In this document: positions 9,348-19,190 of the stretch, one piece after another
How the letters are laid out: each line of letters begins with the position of its first letter
How positions within the stretch are numbered: position 1 is the first letter of the stretch
Origin: Nemertoderma westbladi
Taxonomy: Eukaryota; Xenacoelomorpha; Nemertodermatida; Nemertodermatidae
NCBI GenBank assembly: GCA_032718475.1
Contig: JAUCBJ010001358.1
Location: forward strand, 1-48,078
DNA length: 48,078 nt
Direction: 5' to 3'
Position numbers and translations under genes: made by a program
Notes under the pieces: generated by a model
What the model was told of the DNA's origin: nothing
Database searches by the model: none
The model's input: only the letters and a program-made list of their open reading frames with translations

Positions 9348-9780
9348 CATTTCAAGCTTTTGCAAGACTGCCCGCAATGGGTGTCTAGCAATTACTTTGA
9401 AGTGTTTAAACAATTCAAGCCAGCCAACGTGTATTGGGCTCGCCACGGTGCGTCATGATGTGGTTGTGCTTCAACATATTCCCCCTTACAAGAGGGACAA
9501 GAGAAAGAGTAAACGACTTTAGACGCAAGGATATCCGGGACGGGATGTTTTAGAGATGGGAGTGACTGGCGCAGTTTCGACGTAGTGAAAACGAACCAAA
9601 CTGGCCGTCTGCAAGACCTGGGCATAAGTCTTAGCCACTTTCGAACAAACAGATTGGTTTTCCGACATCGGTACTCAAACTTACAGATTATGGGCTTTGA
9701 ATCATCAGCAGCCGCCTGGTCCACCGAGTCACTGACCTTGGTTGGGACAACTGTTGGTGCCTCGCCCCCATAACCACTAC
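9348..9780 (-). mobile_element. Penelope-like element, minus copy (5'-truncated)
   Basis: On the minus strand the frame 9724-9392 reads KFEYRCRKTNLFV, then FVFTTSKLRQSLPSLKHPV, VVYSFSCPSCKGEYV and later NCLNTSK. This is the region from the end of the reverse transcriptase into the GIY-YIG-like endonuclease of Penelope-like elements (cysteine pair then a YV motif). The coding sequence is shifted after GEYV. The element ends abruptly at 9348 where the LINE is inserted, and resumes at 7027. Its 5' end faces the plus-strand copy at 9850. Confidence 0.65.
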
Positions 9781-9849
9781 TTGCACGCCCCCTAGCGGCT
9801 TGAACAACGGCTAGCTCATGCTCGACTACAGCATCAGCATATTTTGGTT

Positions 9850-10390
9850 CTTGCTCAGAATATACTTAGCATCCCCAATATCGGTATAGAGTTGGGAACG
9901 ATCCCCACCCTTACTGGCGTTAAAGATGCGACCAAGGTCGAGCAACCGATCTGTTTGTTCGAAAGTTGCGTGGACTTTCTACCCAGGTCTTGCACACGGC
10001 CAGTTCGGTTCGTTTTCACTCTGGAGTGGAACATGGACATCTAAACTGCGCCAGACATTCCCATCTTTAAAACATCCCGTCCCGGATATCCTTGCGTCTA
10101 ATGTCGTTTACTCTTCTCTTGTCCCTTTTGTAAGGGGGAATATGTTGGACACACCATCCAAGCACAACCGCATCATGACGCACCGCGGCGAGTCCAATAC
10201 ACATTGGCTGACTGACTGGCTTGAATTGTTGAAACATTTCAAAGTAATTGCTAGACACCCATTGCGGTCAGTCTTGCAAAAGCATGAAATGTATTACATT
10301 CAAACATGCAAGCCCGCTATCAACAAGCAGAAACGTGATTGGCGTAAGTTTGTTCGTAATTATTGGATACTCAAGCTTCTACTTCAATAA
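9850..10390 (+). mobile_element. Penelope-like element, plus copy (5'-truncated)
   Basis: The plus frame contains TSKLRQTFPSLKHPVPDILA, NVVYSSLVPFVRGN, LLKHFKVIARHPLRSVLQKH, YYIQTCKPAINKQK and a TAA at 10388-10390. It is homologous over its length to the minus copy at 9348-9780 but has diverged, including a frame change in the cysteine pair region. The two copies are divergent, 5' end to 5' end, with about 70 bases between. Complex inverted and tandem arrangements are known for Penelope-like elements. Confidence 0.65.
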
Positions 10391-10518
10391 ATTATTATTA
10401 TTTAATTAATATATTTTAGCTTAATGTATATTTTAATAATTTTTTTATTGTCAATTTATCCCGATGGGTGTGTATAATTAAATCACAATAATTTTCTGTC
10501 TTTTTTGTTTAAATTTAG

Positions 10519-10625
10519 AAATGCAATGCATGACAATGTGCTCGTTGTAGAAATGTACCTGGACGATAAAGAATACATGGAGATGACAGAAAAGTTAATT
10601 TATTCGAGTTTTATGACAATGTTCC
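10519..10625 (+). CDS. DEG/ENaC/ASIC-type sodium channel, penultimate exon
   Basis: An acceptor (TTTTTTGTTTAAATTTAG) ends at 10518 and a consensus donor GTAAGT starts at 10626. The single open frame gives NVLVVEMYLDDKEYMEMTEK then SSFMTMF. This fits the final extracellular strand just before the second transmembrane segment of degenerin/epithelial sodium channels. It ends in phase 1 and joins in frame to the exon at 10881. Upstream exons were not found: the region to the left is filled by Penelope and LINE insertions, which presumably lie in the preceding intron or truncate the gene. Confidence 0.6.
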
Positions 10626-10880
10626 GTAAGTACTGTGGATTTTTCAACAATGTTTTATCAGTACTGTGGATTTTGTGTCAATGTATTGAACATATTTGAA
10701 GTATAAAGTATATTTTAAACTTACTAATTTAAATTCTAAGAATTGTTAAATTCTAACCCTCATTGGGTGGGGGCGTTAGCATTGGCTAAGAGTTGGGAGG
10801 AGTGATAATTGTATACCTAATTATTATTGTATTATATTGTTGTATTATAATAATTACATTATTGTAATTTATATTTACAG

Positions 10881-11008
10881 CTGATATTGGAGGATCGCTT
10901 GGACTATACCTCGGTGCAAGTGCTTTTACATTCTGTGAACTTATTGAATGTCTTGTCACACTGCTGCAAAGATTTGCTTACAGACTACATAAGAAATATA
11001 AAAAATAA
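10881..11008 (+). CDS. DEG/ENaC/ASIC-type sodium channel, last exon (pore and second transmembrane helix)
   Basis: An acceptor TTTATATTTACAG precedes it. The frame reads DIGGSLGLYLGASAFTFCEL and continues about 20 residues to TAA at 11006-11008. The DIGGxxGLxxGAS block is the signature of the DEG/ENaC second transmembrane segment, with GAS forming the selectivity filter. The cytoplasmic tail is very short and basic (RLHKKYKK). Channels of this family are amiloride-sensitive trimeric cation channels of the plasma membrane, gated by protons, peptides or force. Which type this is cannot be told from the C-terminus. Confidence 0.8.
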
Positions 11009-11640
11009 ATTAATTTATGAACAAATCCCAGATTATATAGATTGATAATTATAATATATATATAGTATATATATATAGTATATAGTATATATATATATAT
11101 ATACACACACACACATATATATATATATATATGTTAGTTTTCACTAATTTTTGTTTGTTCCACTAAATTTTGTATTACTAAATGTTATACCAATGTTATA
11201 TTTTTTATCTATATTGTTGTACCTTGGTTTTACATTTGTATCAAGTCTATGTATAAATAATAATCTATATATATTATGTATAAAATCTGTCATCTGCTCT
11301 GCTCCCAGTCGTATTTGTTTCATATGCTGCTTCACTGCTTGTTGTTCAATTGATTGATTGGTCTACATTTCCATTGTTAAGCTTGCTGATTTATCATCTA
11401 TCTGTTACATTTTGGCTCATTTTTTTAATATAGTCTATGTATGATAAATTCTTCATTCAATTCATTGTTATTGTCTGCCGTATATTAGAATCACTGCATA
11501 TCATCTATTAGACTGGTTATTCGTATATATTAATAATGTACCTCGGAGCTAGGACTATTGTGTACTGCCCGTTCTAATCACATAATTGCTGTGTATGTCT
11601 CTGTCTATATATAAGGCCTACATATATATATATATATATA
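11009..11640. other. AT-rich non-coding stretch with TA/CA microsatellites
   Basis: Probably the 3' untranslated region and downstream sequence of the channel gene. (TA)n and a short (CA)n run occupy about 11046-11132, and another (TA)n lies at 11620-11644 next to the tail of the LINE. No gene is seen. Confidence 0.5.
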
Positions 11641-11822
11641 TATATTTATTTATTTATTGACATATTAATCGCAACAATTAATTTAGTCCAACTAGAGTAG
11701 TTATCAAGCAAACTGTATATAATGACATTTTCAAATAATAGACCAATAAACCGATAATATAATAGGCGCGTAACTCCTAAATAATGATGTGGTTACATTA
11801 AATATAGCAATATCAAGTACAG

Positions 11823-13772
11823 TTAAAGCAAATCGAGTGCACAATTTAAGTCGGACAAAAAATTACACCGAGGCTTGATATCTGCACACATAAAAATCGG
11901 AAGACTCAAGAAATGAATTTCACTGGCATATTTTACTCGTAGTGGCTGAGACAAAGGACATGTCAGACCGATATGTTTTTCGTCCTGTATAGATTCATTA
12001 TCACATCTACAGGTTGTTCGTTGCTCGGGTGTTAACGTCAACCGTCAAGCAAGATATAGAATTATATATACCGTTCGCAAGATATAGAAAATCAAATGAG
12101 GTGCTTATATATTCGTGGTAACTCTATGATTAGAAAATTTAAATCGTGTAGCAGCCCGGTTAAAAGTATTTTATTTCACGCTGAAGTAGACACGTTTATA
12201 ATCCGGAATAAATATACGCGTATGTTTATTATCTCCCTATAGTATGGGAGATAGTACTCCTATAGTACAAGAGACGGTATTCCTATAGTATGGGAGACGG
12301 TATTCGAATATACGCTGTGGAGGGATACCTCCGGATTAATCCCTAAGTACGTTACAAATTTAGTTTGTTTCCGAGACCGTGCGACAATTTCAGCCTACTG
12401 GCTGGCAGAATATTTTCGTCGCCTTTTAATGATTTATCTATGGCCATGAAACCTAGTGTATTACTACTTTTGGCCAGTTGGAAAGCGAAAAATATGGGGT
12501 CTTCCTCTTTCCAGGATTTTAAACAGCGCACGAAAAAACATTTCTTTCTATGTTTAATAACTGCATTAATATCAGCTAGGCCCAACTCTGCCAGACATAG
12601 TAGTTTAGGTGTAGTTACTCGTACGTTTAGTAAAGTCTTTACGAGTCGTACATATGTAGTCTCAATGGCTTTACATGCTGAGATACTAAACCACGCTTTG
12701 CACGAGTACAATAGGGAGGCTGTCACTGCGCTGTGGAATACCGCCTTTTTTAAATGAAATGGCATATTACTATTTGCGGCGCAAAACACCGCAAATTTGT
12801 TCACATTCTTCTGACATTGTTCCAAGTGGCAGTTAACAGTTAGAAAGTTTCCCGTCTTGTGTAATATAAGCTCCTAGGTAGACATAAATATCGGTATTAC
12901 AAACTACCACATTTCCTAACTTAAAATCGCCTTGATCAATAGGATTACCATTAATAACTATAAACTTTGTTTTTTTCTCGTTTATTACTTTACCATAAAT
13001 CGAACAAAATCGTCCTAATACATATAGCTTTTTTCAAACATTTCATGCAAGGTTGCGATGATAGCTGTATCATCCATAAGTAGGAGGGCGTGTAATGCAC
13101 ATTAATATCCATCTAAACTGACAAATCTCAACATATGTATCAGAGGGTCAATGAAAAATGTAAAAAGAAAACCACTGGATGGCGCACCCTGTCTGAGACC
13201 CAAGTTGGTTAGTATATCTAGAGAGTTAAGATGTAAGTAAGTCGTTCTGTATAAAGTGCAGATCGCGTTAAGCATTTTCTTGCCACAACCCATCTCTAAT
13301 AAACGCACTAATAATTTAAACCTTGGTACTCTATCGTATGCCTTATTGAAATCAACAAATGTTATAAATAACTTTTGTTTTTGTGACATGGCATAATCAA
13401 TTTAATAAACGGAGAGTTAAAATTTGTTCTATGCATGAACGGCCCTTCTGGCCACCGGCCTGGGCCCTGTCTGGTGCAGCCCAGTGCGACAACCGCTTAC
13501 CCAAAATACAATCATATATCTTAGCCAGTGAGTCTACGATTGAAATCTCCCTGTAGTTATCACAATTACTAACTTCGACTCGTTTAAATAATACACAAAG
13601 TTTACTGTACATCCATACTGTAGGTATCGCAGCACTATCCAAAACACAATTAAATATTACTGCAATTATAATAATTATATTAAATGGTAAAACCTTTAAT
13701 AGGTTAGGGGCGATACCAGAAGCACTTTAATTAGCCTTGAGTTCGTGTAACGCTTCGTCAACTTCGGTGGCG
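11823..13772 (-). pseudogene. LINE ORF2 reverse transcriptase and C-terminal region, decayed
   Basis: Successive frame segments give, in order: TATEVDEALHELKANKASG, NCDNYREISIVDSLAKIYD, AQAGGQKGRSCIEQILTL, FVDFNKAYDRVPR, LGLRQGAPSSGFLF, LLMDDTAIIATLHEMFEKS, DIYVYLGAYITQDGK, AVTASLLYSCKAWFS, VYSNTVS, NRAATRFKFSNHR and CRCDNESIQDEKHIGLTC. This covers the reverse transcriptase palm (with LMDD as the catalytic pair), thumb and the C-terminal CxC zinc-like region. There are several frame changes and stops. It is the same family type as the plus-strand LINE at 7028-9347. Confidence 0.8.
12230..12312. repeat. Short tandem repeat inside the LINE C-terminal region
   Basis: Three imperfect units resembling CCTATAGTATGGGAGACGGT lie side by side, the first also forming an inverted pair with ATCTCCC. 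The LINE frame continues on both sides, so this is an internal expansion in the dead element. Confidence 0.6.
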
Positions 13773-13777
13773 GTAAT

Positions 13778-13941
13778 TGATAATACTAAATACTGCTATA
13801 TTATACCACAACGCTTATTTATTACCAACAAACACTTTCACGCAATACAATCCAGGATATATTAAAACTAACTATTCTAGAACTTGTTCGTTGCACACGT
13901 TACTACAATTACACATTTTACACATATCATAGATATTAACA
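13778..13941 (-). repeat. Copia 3' LTR (164 bp)
   Basis: Starts TG and ends CA, as LTRs do. It matches 18748-18911 at 162 of 164 positions (third base A versus T, and C versus T in ACAATTACACATTT). It is the 3' LTR because gag-pol runs on the minus strand. Next to it inside the element is a run of 11 T (A on the minus strand) near 13955-13965, possibly a weak polypurine tract. Confidence 0.93.
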
Positions 13942-14138
13942 TTAATACAAATACTTTTTTTTTTTAGTCCTTCTTTATCCTAAATATATGTAGATTTGCA
14001 TCCTAGAGATTCAATCATAGATTAGTATAAATTATGTTTTTTTGTTGTTGTTGTTCTAAATATCAATCACATGTCGTGGGTAATGATGTGTGCTATACTC
14101 CAATGGTTTAAAACATAGTCTACTGACGAATCGTTACA

Positions 14139-17100
14139 TTATCGTAGAAAGTCAATTCGACCATGTTGTATACTCTCCAGGAGATGAAATCCGGATGCTC
14201 CTTTTTTAGTCAAACAATCTGCTATTTGCATGGAACCTGGGCACCAACGCACATATTCAACTTCACCCTTCTCTAGGGATTGTTTTATAGCCCCAATATC
14301 GATTCGTAGTCGCTTGTCATCAACCAATTTCGTTGAGTGAATGGCTTCAACGACACTCTTGTTGTCGACATACGCGCGGATGGGTATCTTTAAAGAATCA
14401 CCGTCACCAATTATTTCTCTAATGACACCTCTTGTGTATATCGATTGCTCTAGACCTTCTTGAAGACTTAACGCCTCTGCAGCTATCGTAGACCGGACAA
14501 CGCGTTTAATCTTGCAAACATTCCAAGAAAGACGACAGGAGCGATTATCTATGCCAACTAGATACAGAACAAATGCCATAGTACTGCTCATTCCGTCTGC
14601 TAGATTAGCTAATGAAGCATCAGTAAATACAATTAGATACCAATTGATTGGGTTACCTAAGTTTGGGAACACAATGAAAGCATTTCTATCTTTGACATTT
14701 AGCAAAATTTTTCTGATTCGCAATAAGTGTTCCATTCGAGCATCCCTGAAGTGTGTGCTAAGATCTATTAGCTCAAAGGACCAGTCTGGGCGAGACCCTT
14801 GCACGAGCCAATTAAGTTTACCAACTAGAGATCGGTACATGGTAAGGTCAGATGGGCCTAAATTTTCATTTTTTGTTGACTTGCTCAAGGATAATGGTAT
14901 GTCTTTTATCTCAATATTCTTTAAGTATGATTCCTGGTTTAAAATTATCTCATTAGGAAGCTGACATAATTCAAAACCAACGTAAGTGAATTTATGAGCT
15001 TCTTCCTTTCCCGCAAGAAATCTATTGGTGAGATTCTGTATAACTTTTAACTCGAAGTTTTGATTTCCGGCATGCAGGAAATCGTCAATGTGTGAGACTA
15101 GAATACCGCAAAGATTGCCATCCTCTCTAAAATAAAATATAGCAGGGTCTAATGGAGATTGGCTGCAACCGAGGGTCAACATCTCTTCTACCACACTATT
15201 GTAGAACTGACGAGCTGCGTCATTCAAACCATACAAGCACTTATTTAAATGCCAAATATATCCCGATGGCGCATCAGCCTCCTGGGGTGGATTGAGGAAG
15301 ACATCATGTACTAGGGATTCACCTTGGAGAAAGGCAGATTTTATGTCAGTTGTTTTTAGAACCCATTTTTTACTGGAAACGATAGCCAAAAATGTGCGAA
15401 GTGTACATTTTGCAACTGTAGGAGAGTCTGTAGCTACCTCAATTTGCTTTTCAAATCCTCTGGCAACTAGACGAGCACGAATCTCTCGATAAGTCGATAT
15501 GCATGGTTGTCCGTTGAAAGGTAGCTCTTGATAGACTTCAAAATCTCTCAATTTTTGTAGCTCCACTAATTTTGCTTGTTGGCACTCAGGGGAAGACTGC
15601 TCTTTTCTGGGAATGAGAACTAAATTTACTTCATTAGTCGCATCACCTTGGATCCAAGGGTTAGAACCAAAGTCGATGCTCCTCTGAACTCCATTAGACT
15701 CCTCCACGTTAAACCAATCCCTATACTTTCCTGATGCTATACCAGCACGACCCATAACAGTCGCTGTAAGCCATTGCTGTGTGTCATGATCAAGAAATTT
15801 AATACATTGTGCTGAATGTGGCAAGGAGTTCACGTTATTTGTGGATTTTTGTTTGGACTTTAGATTGTCTGAGTTATTGTCTACATTTGTGTCTTTGTTA
15901 GATGGCACAATTGTCGAGATCATTTCCTGATTGTTGATTCCAGTTGAAGTGGTTGGTACAGTATGCTTTAATACTGGTGTCAGAGCTGCTGTATTTCTTA
16001 TTTTTCTACAATTGTTATCCACAAGTTTGGAAACTGCCTCTGGCTTGAACTCATCAGGAACTTGAACTGCGGGAATTTGTTCAAGTGAATTGATAGCAAT
16101 GAGACGATTAGGAGAAAGACGAATGAATACACCTCCGTGACGCACGAACACCACCTTGCCATCCTGAAAAACCACTTTGGCAGGGCCCAGCCATCTATCT
16201 TTACTATCATGTTTATAATAAACAAGATCGCCATTCTGAAAAGTCTGTTCTGATGCTCGTACTTTATGTCTCAAAGCTATACGAATACGCTCATCAGCTT
16301 CAGATTGTACAAAAGCTTCTCTAGTTGCATGAAGGGCGTTCAAATGGTTAGCAAATGCTTTACTTGTGGTTGAACCTTCCAGTGCTGGGGGATTTGAAGT
16401 CATAGTACATGGTAATTTAGGATTTTTGCCGAACACAAGTTGATGACTGCTGAAACCGTTCCACATCTGGAGAGAGTTTTTAGCCATATTTGCCCAAGGC
16501 AATAAGATATGTTCTGAGATCTGAGGATTATCCTCTTTAAGTTTACTGAGCATACGGTCTGTAATAGAATGATTTCGCTCACATAACCCATTTTGATAAG
16601 GTGCTTGAGCAGCTGTGGTATGTAAATTTACATTTAATATTGAAGCTACTTCCCGTATTTCATCTGAGTTGAATTCCCCACCATTATCACTCATTATACC
16701 GCCCATAATACCGAAAATGGAAAGCCAGTTAGTCATCATTTTATCAACAATGACACAAGGTAATTTACTTGAAACGAAGACGGATACAGTATAGCGAGAC
16801 CATACGTCTACCATATGGAGTATCCACTGTTTTTCCCAAACCTTAAGATTGATAGCAACAACTTGATTAAATTCACTTGCCATTGGTAGTCCAACAATGG
16901 GAATCGGTGGAGATTTTTTGAATCGCTTACAAACTTCACAATGTTCTACAATATCGTCAACTATAGGTTTACAACTATCTTGCCATACCTTAGCATCTTT
17001 TAGGAGATTTATCAGTTTTTTGGCTGATGGATGAGCAAATTGACGGTGTAATTTCAGAATAGTTTGATGAAGGTGCTTGTCATCCATTGCAGTAAAGTTA

Positions 17101-18593
17101 ACTGCACGGATGTAATCTTCTGGGATATCTTTCATAATTGGAATACAGTAATGTCCAGTTGATGTAGTATTTAAAGATATGCGTCTGCCAAAAACTGTGG
17201 CTTCATCAGAATTCAAGTCCAAAGTCATTTGAGCACGCTTCATAGATTCCCTGGAAAGGAGTAGTGGAATATCGGATTCTACAACATCTGTTCGAATTTG
17301 AACATCCCGCCCGGCTATAAAAGCTGGAATTAAACATTCAGAAATTGATTTCAGCTTGGTGCCACCACCAATTTTGAATATTTTGTGACCCTCATTCAAT
17401 TGAATTTTGGATCTGTAAGTATTGCATAAACTAGAAATGTAGTTGTTGATCCAATCCTTTCCACATACAGTGCTGGTACAGGCGCTATCCAATACAGCAC
17501 AATTGGAAGCTTCAACGCCAAGTTGATAAATCTCAGTGGATGATGAGGTCGTAGTGAACACACTTAGCAGAACATCTTCACAATCATACTCCTCCAATAT
17601 TTCCGATGGGGTCGTCTTTTCAGACAGGTTTAGTTCTGCAGGCATCATAGAATCGTGAAATTTGTGATCATTATTAGTGTAGTGGACTTTCTCCAGATTT
17701 TCCCAACTATCAGGACAATCTCTTAAAAGATGTCGAAATGAACCACAGCAGCGACAAGTAAGAGGTTTTCCATCAGTACCAGCGGGATTCACTTTCCTGT
17801 CTTGGGCTCGAACTGCACTAATTCGGTGACCTGAACAGCCCAAATTACCAGCATCTTTCTTATAACTGGGAGGAACATACCGCCTTGTGGAATCAAAATG
17901 TCCAACGTCCCTCCGAACTCTACCACCACCACGTTGCCAATTAGGGCTACTCCTAGAGGAATGATAGTAACCAGCAGCCGCTAGTGCCTCTTCATTTTGG
18001 GCAAGAAAGGTTGGTTCAAGTTTAATGGCCGCACTTTGTAATCCGGATGTTCCCTTGATAATGAATTTTTTTAAAGACTTTTGTGCTTGATCATATAATG
18101 TCACCTTCTGAGAATAATCCATTCCGGTGAGTACTAACACTTTTTCTTCTTTAGAAATGGCAGATCTCCTTAATAATTTAAAGGCCAAAATTTCTGGAGG
18201 GAGACTCATACCAAGTCTCTTTATTCGCTGATATTTCTGATCAAACATTGAAACATATTCTGATATATTGCAGATCTCGTCTCGATGGAAATCTTCGAAG
18301 TCCTCAAACTTTTCGAGACAATCTTCTAAATCGTCTTTACCTAACTTCTCATCTAGGTACTTTATAAGTTCACCTAGTCCATCCTCGCCCTTTAAATCTT
18401 CAATGGAAATCTCATCGAATACTTTCTCTCTAATCTTAGAATCCCCTTCCTCTGGAAGGGATAATGCAATAGCTATACCCTGTTTAGATTTAGGAAGATC
18501 AGTTATTTCTCGCCAAGCTAATAGTTCTCGTTTATAACGCTCATAACTCTTTGAGTCTTTCTTAAACTCAGGTGGATTCAATCTTAACGCCAT
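14139..18593 (-). CDS. Copia gag-pol polyprotein, 1484 aa, intact frame with an integrase active-site change
   Basis: One uninterrupted frame from ATG at 18593 to a stop at 14139. Domains in order: gag (to about residue 270); CCHC zinc knuckle (about 278-292, CRCCGSFRHLLRDC); protease with VLDSACTSTVCG (about 365); integrase with the HHCC finger and core; reverse transcriptase with SAFLQGES, CLYGLNDAARQF and SHIDDFLHAG (about 1165); RNase H with FTDASLANLADG (about 1325), AAEALSLQEGL and YVDNKSVVEA. The integrase core keeps SDNGGEF and NGLCERNH, but the first catalytic Asp position reads VAINLKV, an Asn at about residue 582. That should abolish integration by this copy's own enzyme. Everything else looks functional. 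Confidence 0.95.
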   Translation of the reverse strand: MALRLNPPEFKKDSKSYERYKRELLAWREITDLPKSKQGIAIALSLPEEGDSKIREKVFDEISIEDLKGEDGLGELIKYLDEKLGKDDLEDCLEKFEDFEDFHRDEICNISEYVSMFDQKYQRIKRLGMSLPPEILAFKLLRRSAISKEEKVLVLTGMDYSQKVTLYDQAQKSLKKFIIKGTSGLQSAAIKLEPTFLAQNEEALAAAGYYHSSRSSPNWQRGGGRVRRDVGHFDSTRRYVPPSYKKDAGNLGCSGHRISAVRAQDRKVNPAGTDGKPLTCRCCGSFRHLLRDCPDSWENLEKVHYTNNDHKFHDSMMPAELNLSEKTTPSEILEEYDCEDVLLSVFTTTSSSTEIYQLGVEASNCAVLDSACTSTVCGKDWINNYISSLCNTYRSKIQLNEGHKIFKIGGGTKLKSISECLIPAFIAGRDVQIRTDVVESDIPLLLSRESMKRAQMTLDLNSDEATVFGRRISLNTTSTGHYCIPIMKDIPEDYIRAVNFTAMDDKHLHQTILKLHRQFAHPSAKKLINLLKDAKVWQDSCKPIVDDIVEHCEVCKRFKKSPPIPIVGLPMASEFNQVVAINLKVWEKQWILHMVDVWSRYTVSVFVSSKLPCVIVDKMMTNWLSIFGIMGGIMSDNGGEFNSDEIREVASILNVNLHTTAAQAPYQNGLCERNHSITDRMLSKLKEDNPQISEHILLPWANMAKNSLQMWNGFSSHQLVFGKNPKLPCTMTSNPPALEGSTTSKAFANHLNALHATREAFVQSEADERIRIALRHKVRASEQTFQNGDLVYYKHDSKDRWLGPAKVVFQDGKVVFVRHGGVFIRLSPNRLIAINSLEQIPAVQVPDEFKPEAVSKLVDNNCRKIRNTAALTPVLKHTVPTTSTGINNQEMISTIVPSNKDTNVDNNSDNLKSKQKSTNNVNSLPHSAQCIKFLDHDTQQWLTATVMGRAGIASGKYRDWFNVEESNGVQRSIDFGSNPWIQGDATNEVNLVLIPRKEQSSPECQQAKLVELQKLRDFEVYQELPFNGQPCISTYREIRARLVARGFEKQIEVATDSPTVAKCTLRTFLAIVSSKKWVLKTTDIKSAFLQGESLVHDVFLNPPQEADAPSGYIWHLNKCLYGLNDAARQFYNSVVEEMLTLGCSQSPLDPAIFYFREDGNLCGILVSHIDDFLHAGNQNFELKVIQNLTNRFLAGKEEAHKFTYVGFELCQLPNEIILNQESYLKNIEIKDIPLSLSKSTKNENLGPSDLTMYRSLVGKLNWLVQGSRPDWSFELIDLSTHFRDARMEHLLRIRKILLNVKDRNAFIVFPNLGNPINWYLIVFTDASLANLADGMSSTMAFVLYLVGIDNRSCRLSWNVCKIKRVVRSTIAAEALSLQEGLEQSIYTRGVIREIIGDGDSLKIPIRAYVDNKSVVEAIHSTKLVDDKRLRIDIGAIKQSLEKGEVEYVRWCPGSMQIADCLTKKGASGFHLLESIQHGRIDFLR

Positions 18594-18747
18594 CTCAACA
18601 TGTATTTTTTTTTACATACCAACACGATAGTAAATTTCACAATGCCTCCACGCTACGCAATACTGAGTGAGAATTTACGCAATACACTATCTTTTTTTTT
18701 AACGCTAAAAAGAGGGATTAAGATTGGTCGGTACGCTCTGCTACCAT
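18594..18747 (-). other. Copia 5' untranslated leader
   Basis: The 154 bases between the 5' LTR and the gag start, containing the primer binding site and several poly-T runs on the plus strand. No other gene. Confidence 0.7.
18736..18746 (-). promoter_or_regulatory. Copia primer binding site for initiator tRNA-Met
   Basis: On the minus strand the bases TGGTAGCAGAG lie one base after the 5' LTR. They are exactly complementary to the 3' end of eukaryotic initiator tRNA-Met (CTCTGCTACCA), the usual primer for metazoan copia elements. Confidence 0.85.
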
Positions 18748-18911
18748 TGTTAATACTAAATACTGCTATATTATACCACAACGCTTATTTATTACCAACA
18801 AACACTTTCACGCAATACAATCCAGGATATATTAAAACTAACTATTCTAGAACTTGTTCGTTGCACACGTTACTACAATTATACATTTTACACATATCAT
18901 AGATATTAACA
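18748..18911 (-). repeat. Copia 5' LTR (164 bp)
   Basis: Partner of 13778-13941 with 162 of 164 identical bases. TG...CA ends, directly followed by the target duplication GTAAT. It should hold the element's promoter. Confidence 0.93.
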
Positions 18912-18916
18912 GTAAT

Positions 18917-19190
18917 GAGGTCGTCCAGGATGGGTATATACGGTGCGCTTGACACATCAATTCAATCGATAAGACCATCCTCCGATTCGTCAAACACAAC
19001 GACTGAAAATGTTCCTTAAAGGTCTCGTCATCGGGTTTCCCAGCTGATCTCGATCGAATCTGTCCATTCCACCCGATCGCCTTCCAAATAGTTTTAGCAT
19101 CGTTTCCTTTTAACAGCCGTTTCCACTTGGCATAACCAGAGTTTTGTGGGTATTCCAACATGGGGCTCCTTTCAGTGGACCCCAGCGCCT
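18917..19190 (-). mobile_element. CR1/L2-like LINE, 5' portion separated by copia
   Basis: The minus frame carries MLEYPQNSGYAKWKRLLKGN and KTIWKAIGWNGQIRSRSAGK, typical of the linker before the LINE reverse transcriptase, then SAPYIPILDDLI with one frame change. It continues on the other side of the copia element at 13772. The similarity fades near 19190, which I take as the 5' truncation point. Confidence 0.75.

Larger units (their letters stand above)
11645..13772 (-). mobile_element. CR1/L2-like LINE, 3' portion, split by the copia element
   Basis: Read on the minus strand, a decayed ORF2 runs from 13772 leftwards to about 11823, followed by a 3' untranslated region and an (AATA)n tail near 11645-11660. 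The 5' portion of the same copy lies at 18917-19190 on the other side of the copia insertion. The target duplication GTAAT (13773-13777 and 18912-18916) marks the break. The element is 5'-truncated near 19190 and lacks an endonuclease. Confidence 0.8.
13773..18916 (-). mobile_element. Full-length Ty1/copia retrotransposon (GalEa-like), with 5-bp target duplication
   Basis: The element proper is 13778-18911 on the minus strand, flanked by GTAAT at 13773-13777 and again at 18912-18916. It has two 164-bp LTRs differing at two positions, a primer binding site next to the 5' LTR, and one intact gag-pol frame. Near-identical LTRs imply a recent insertion. The surrounding LINE reading frame (DDLI before, TATEVDEAL after) is continuous if the element and one GTAAT are ignored, so the insertion is clean. 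The pol order (protease, integrase, reverse transcriptase, RNase H) defines Ty1/copia. Confidence 0.95.

Noticed and set aside
14512-14964. Plus-strand open frames inside the copia element (also 15292, 18268 and others)
   Set aside because: Antisense shadows of the intact gag-pol frame.
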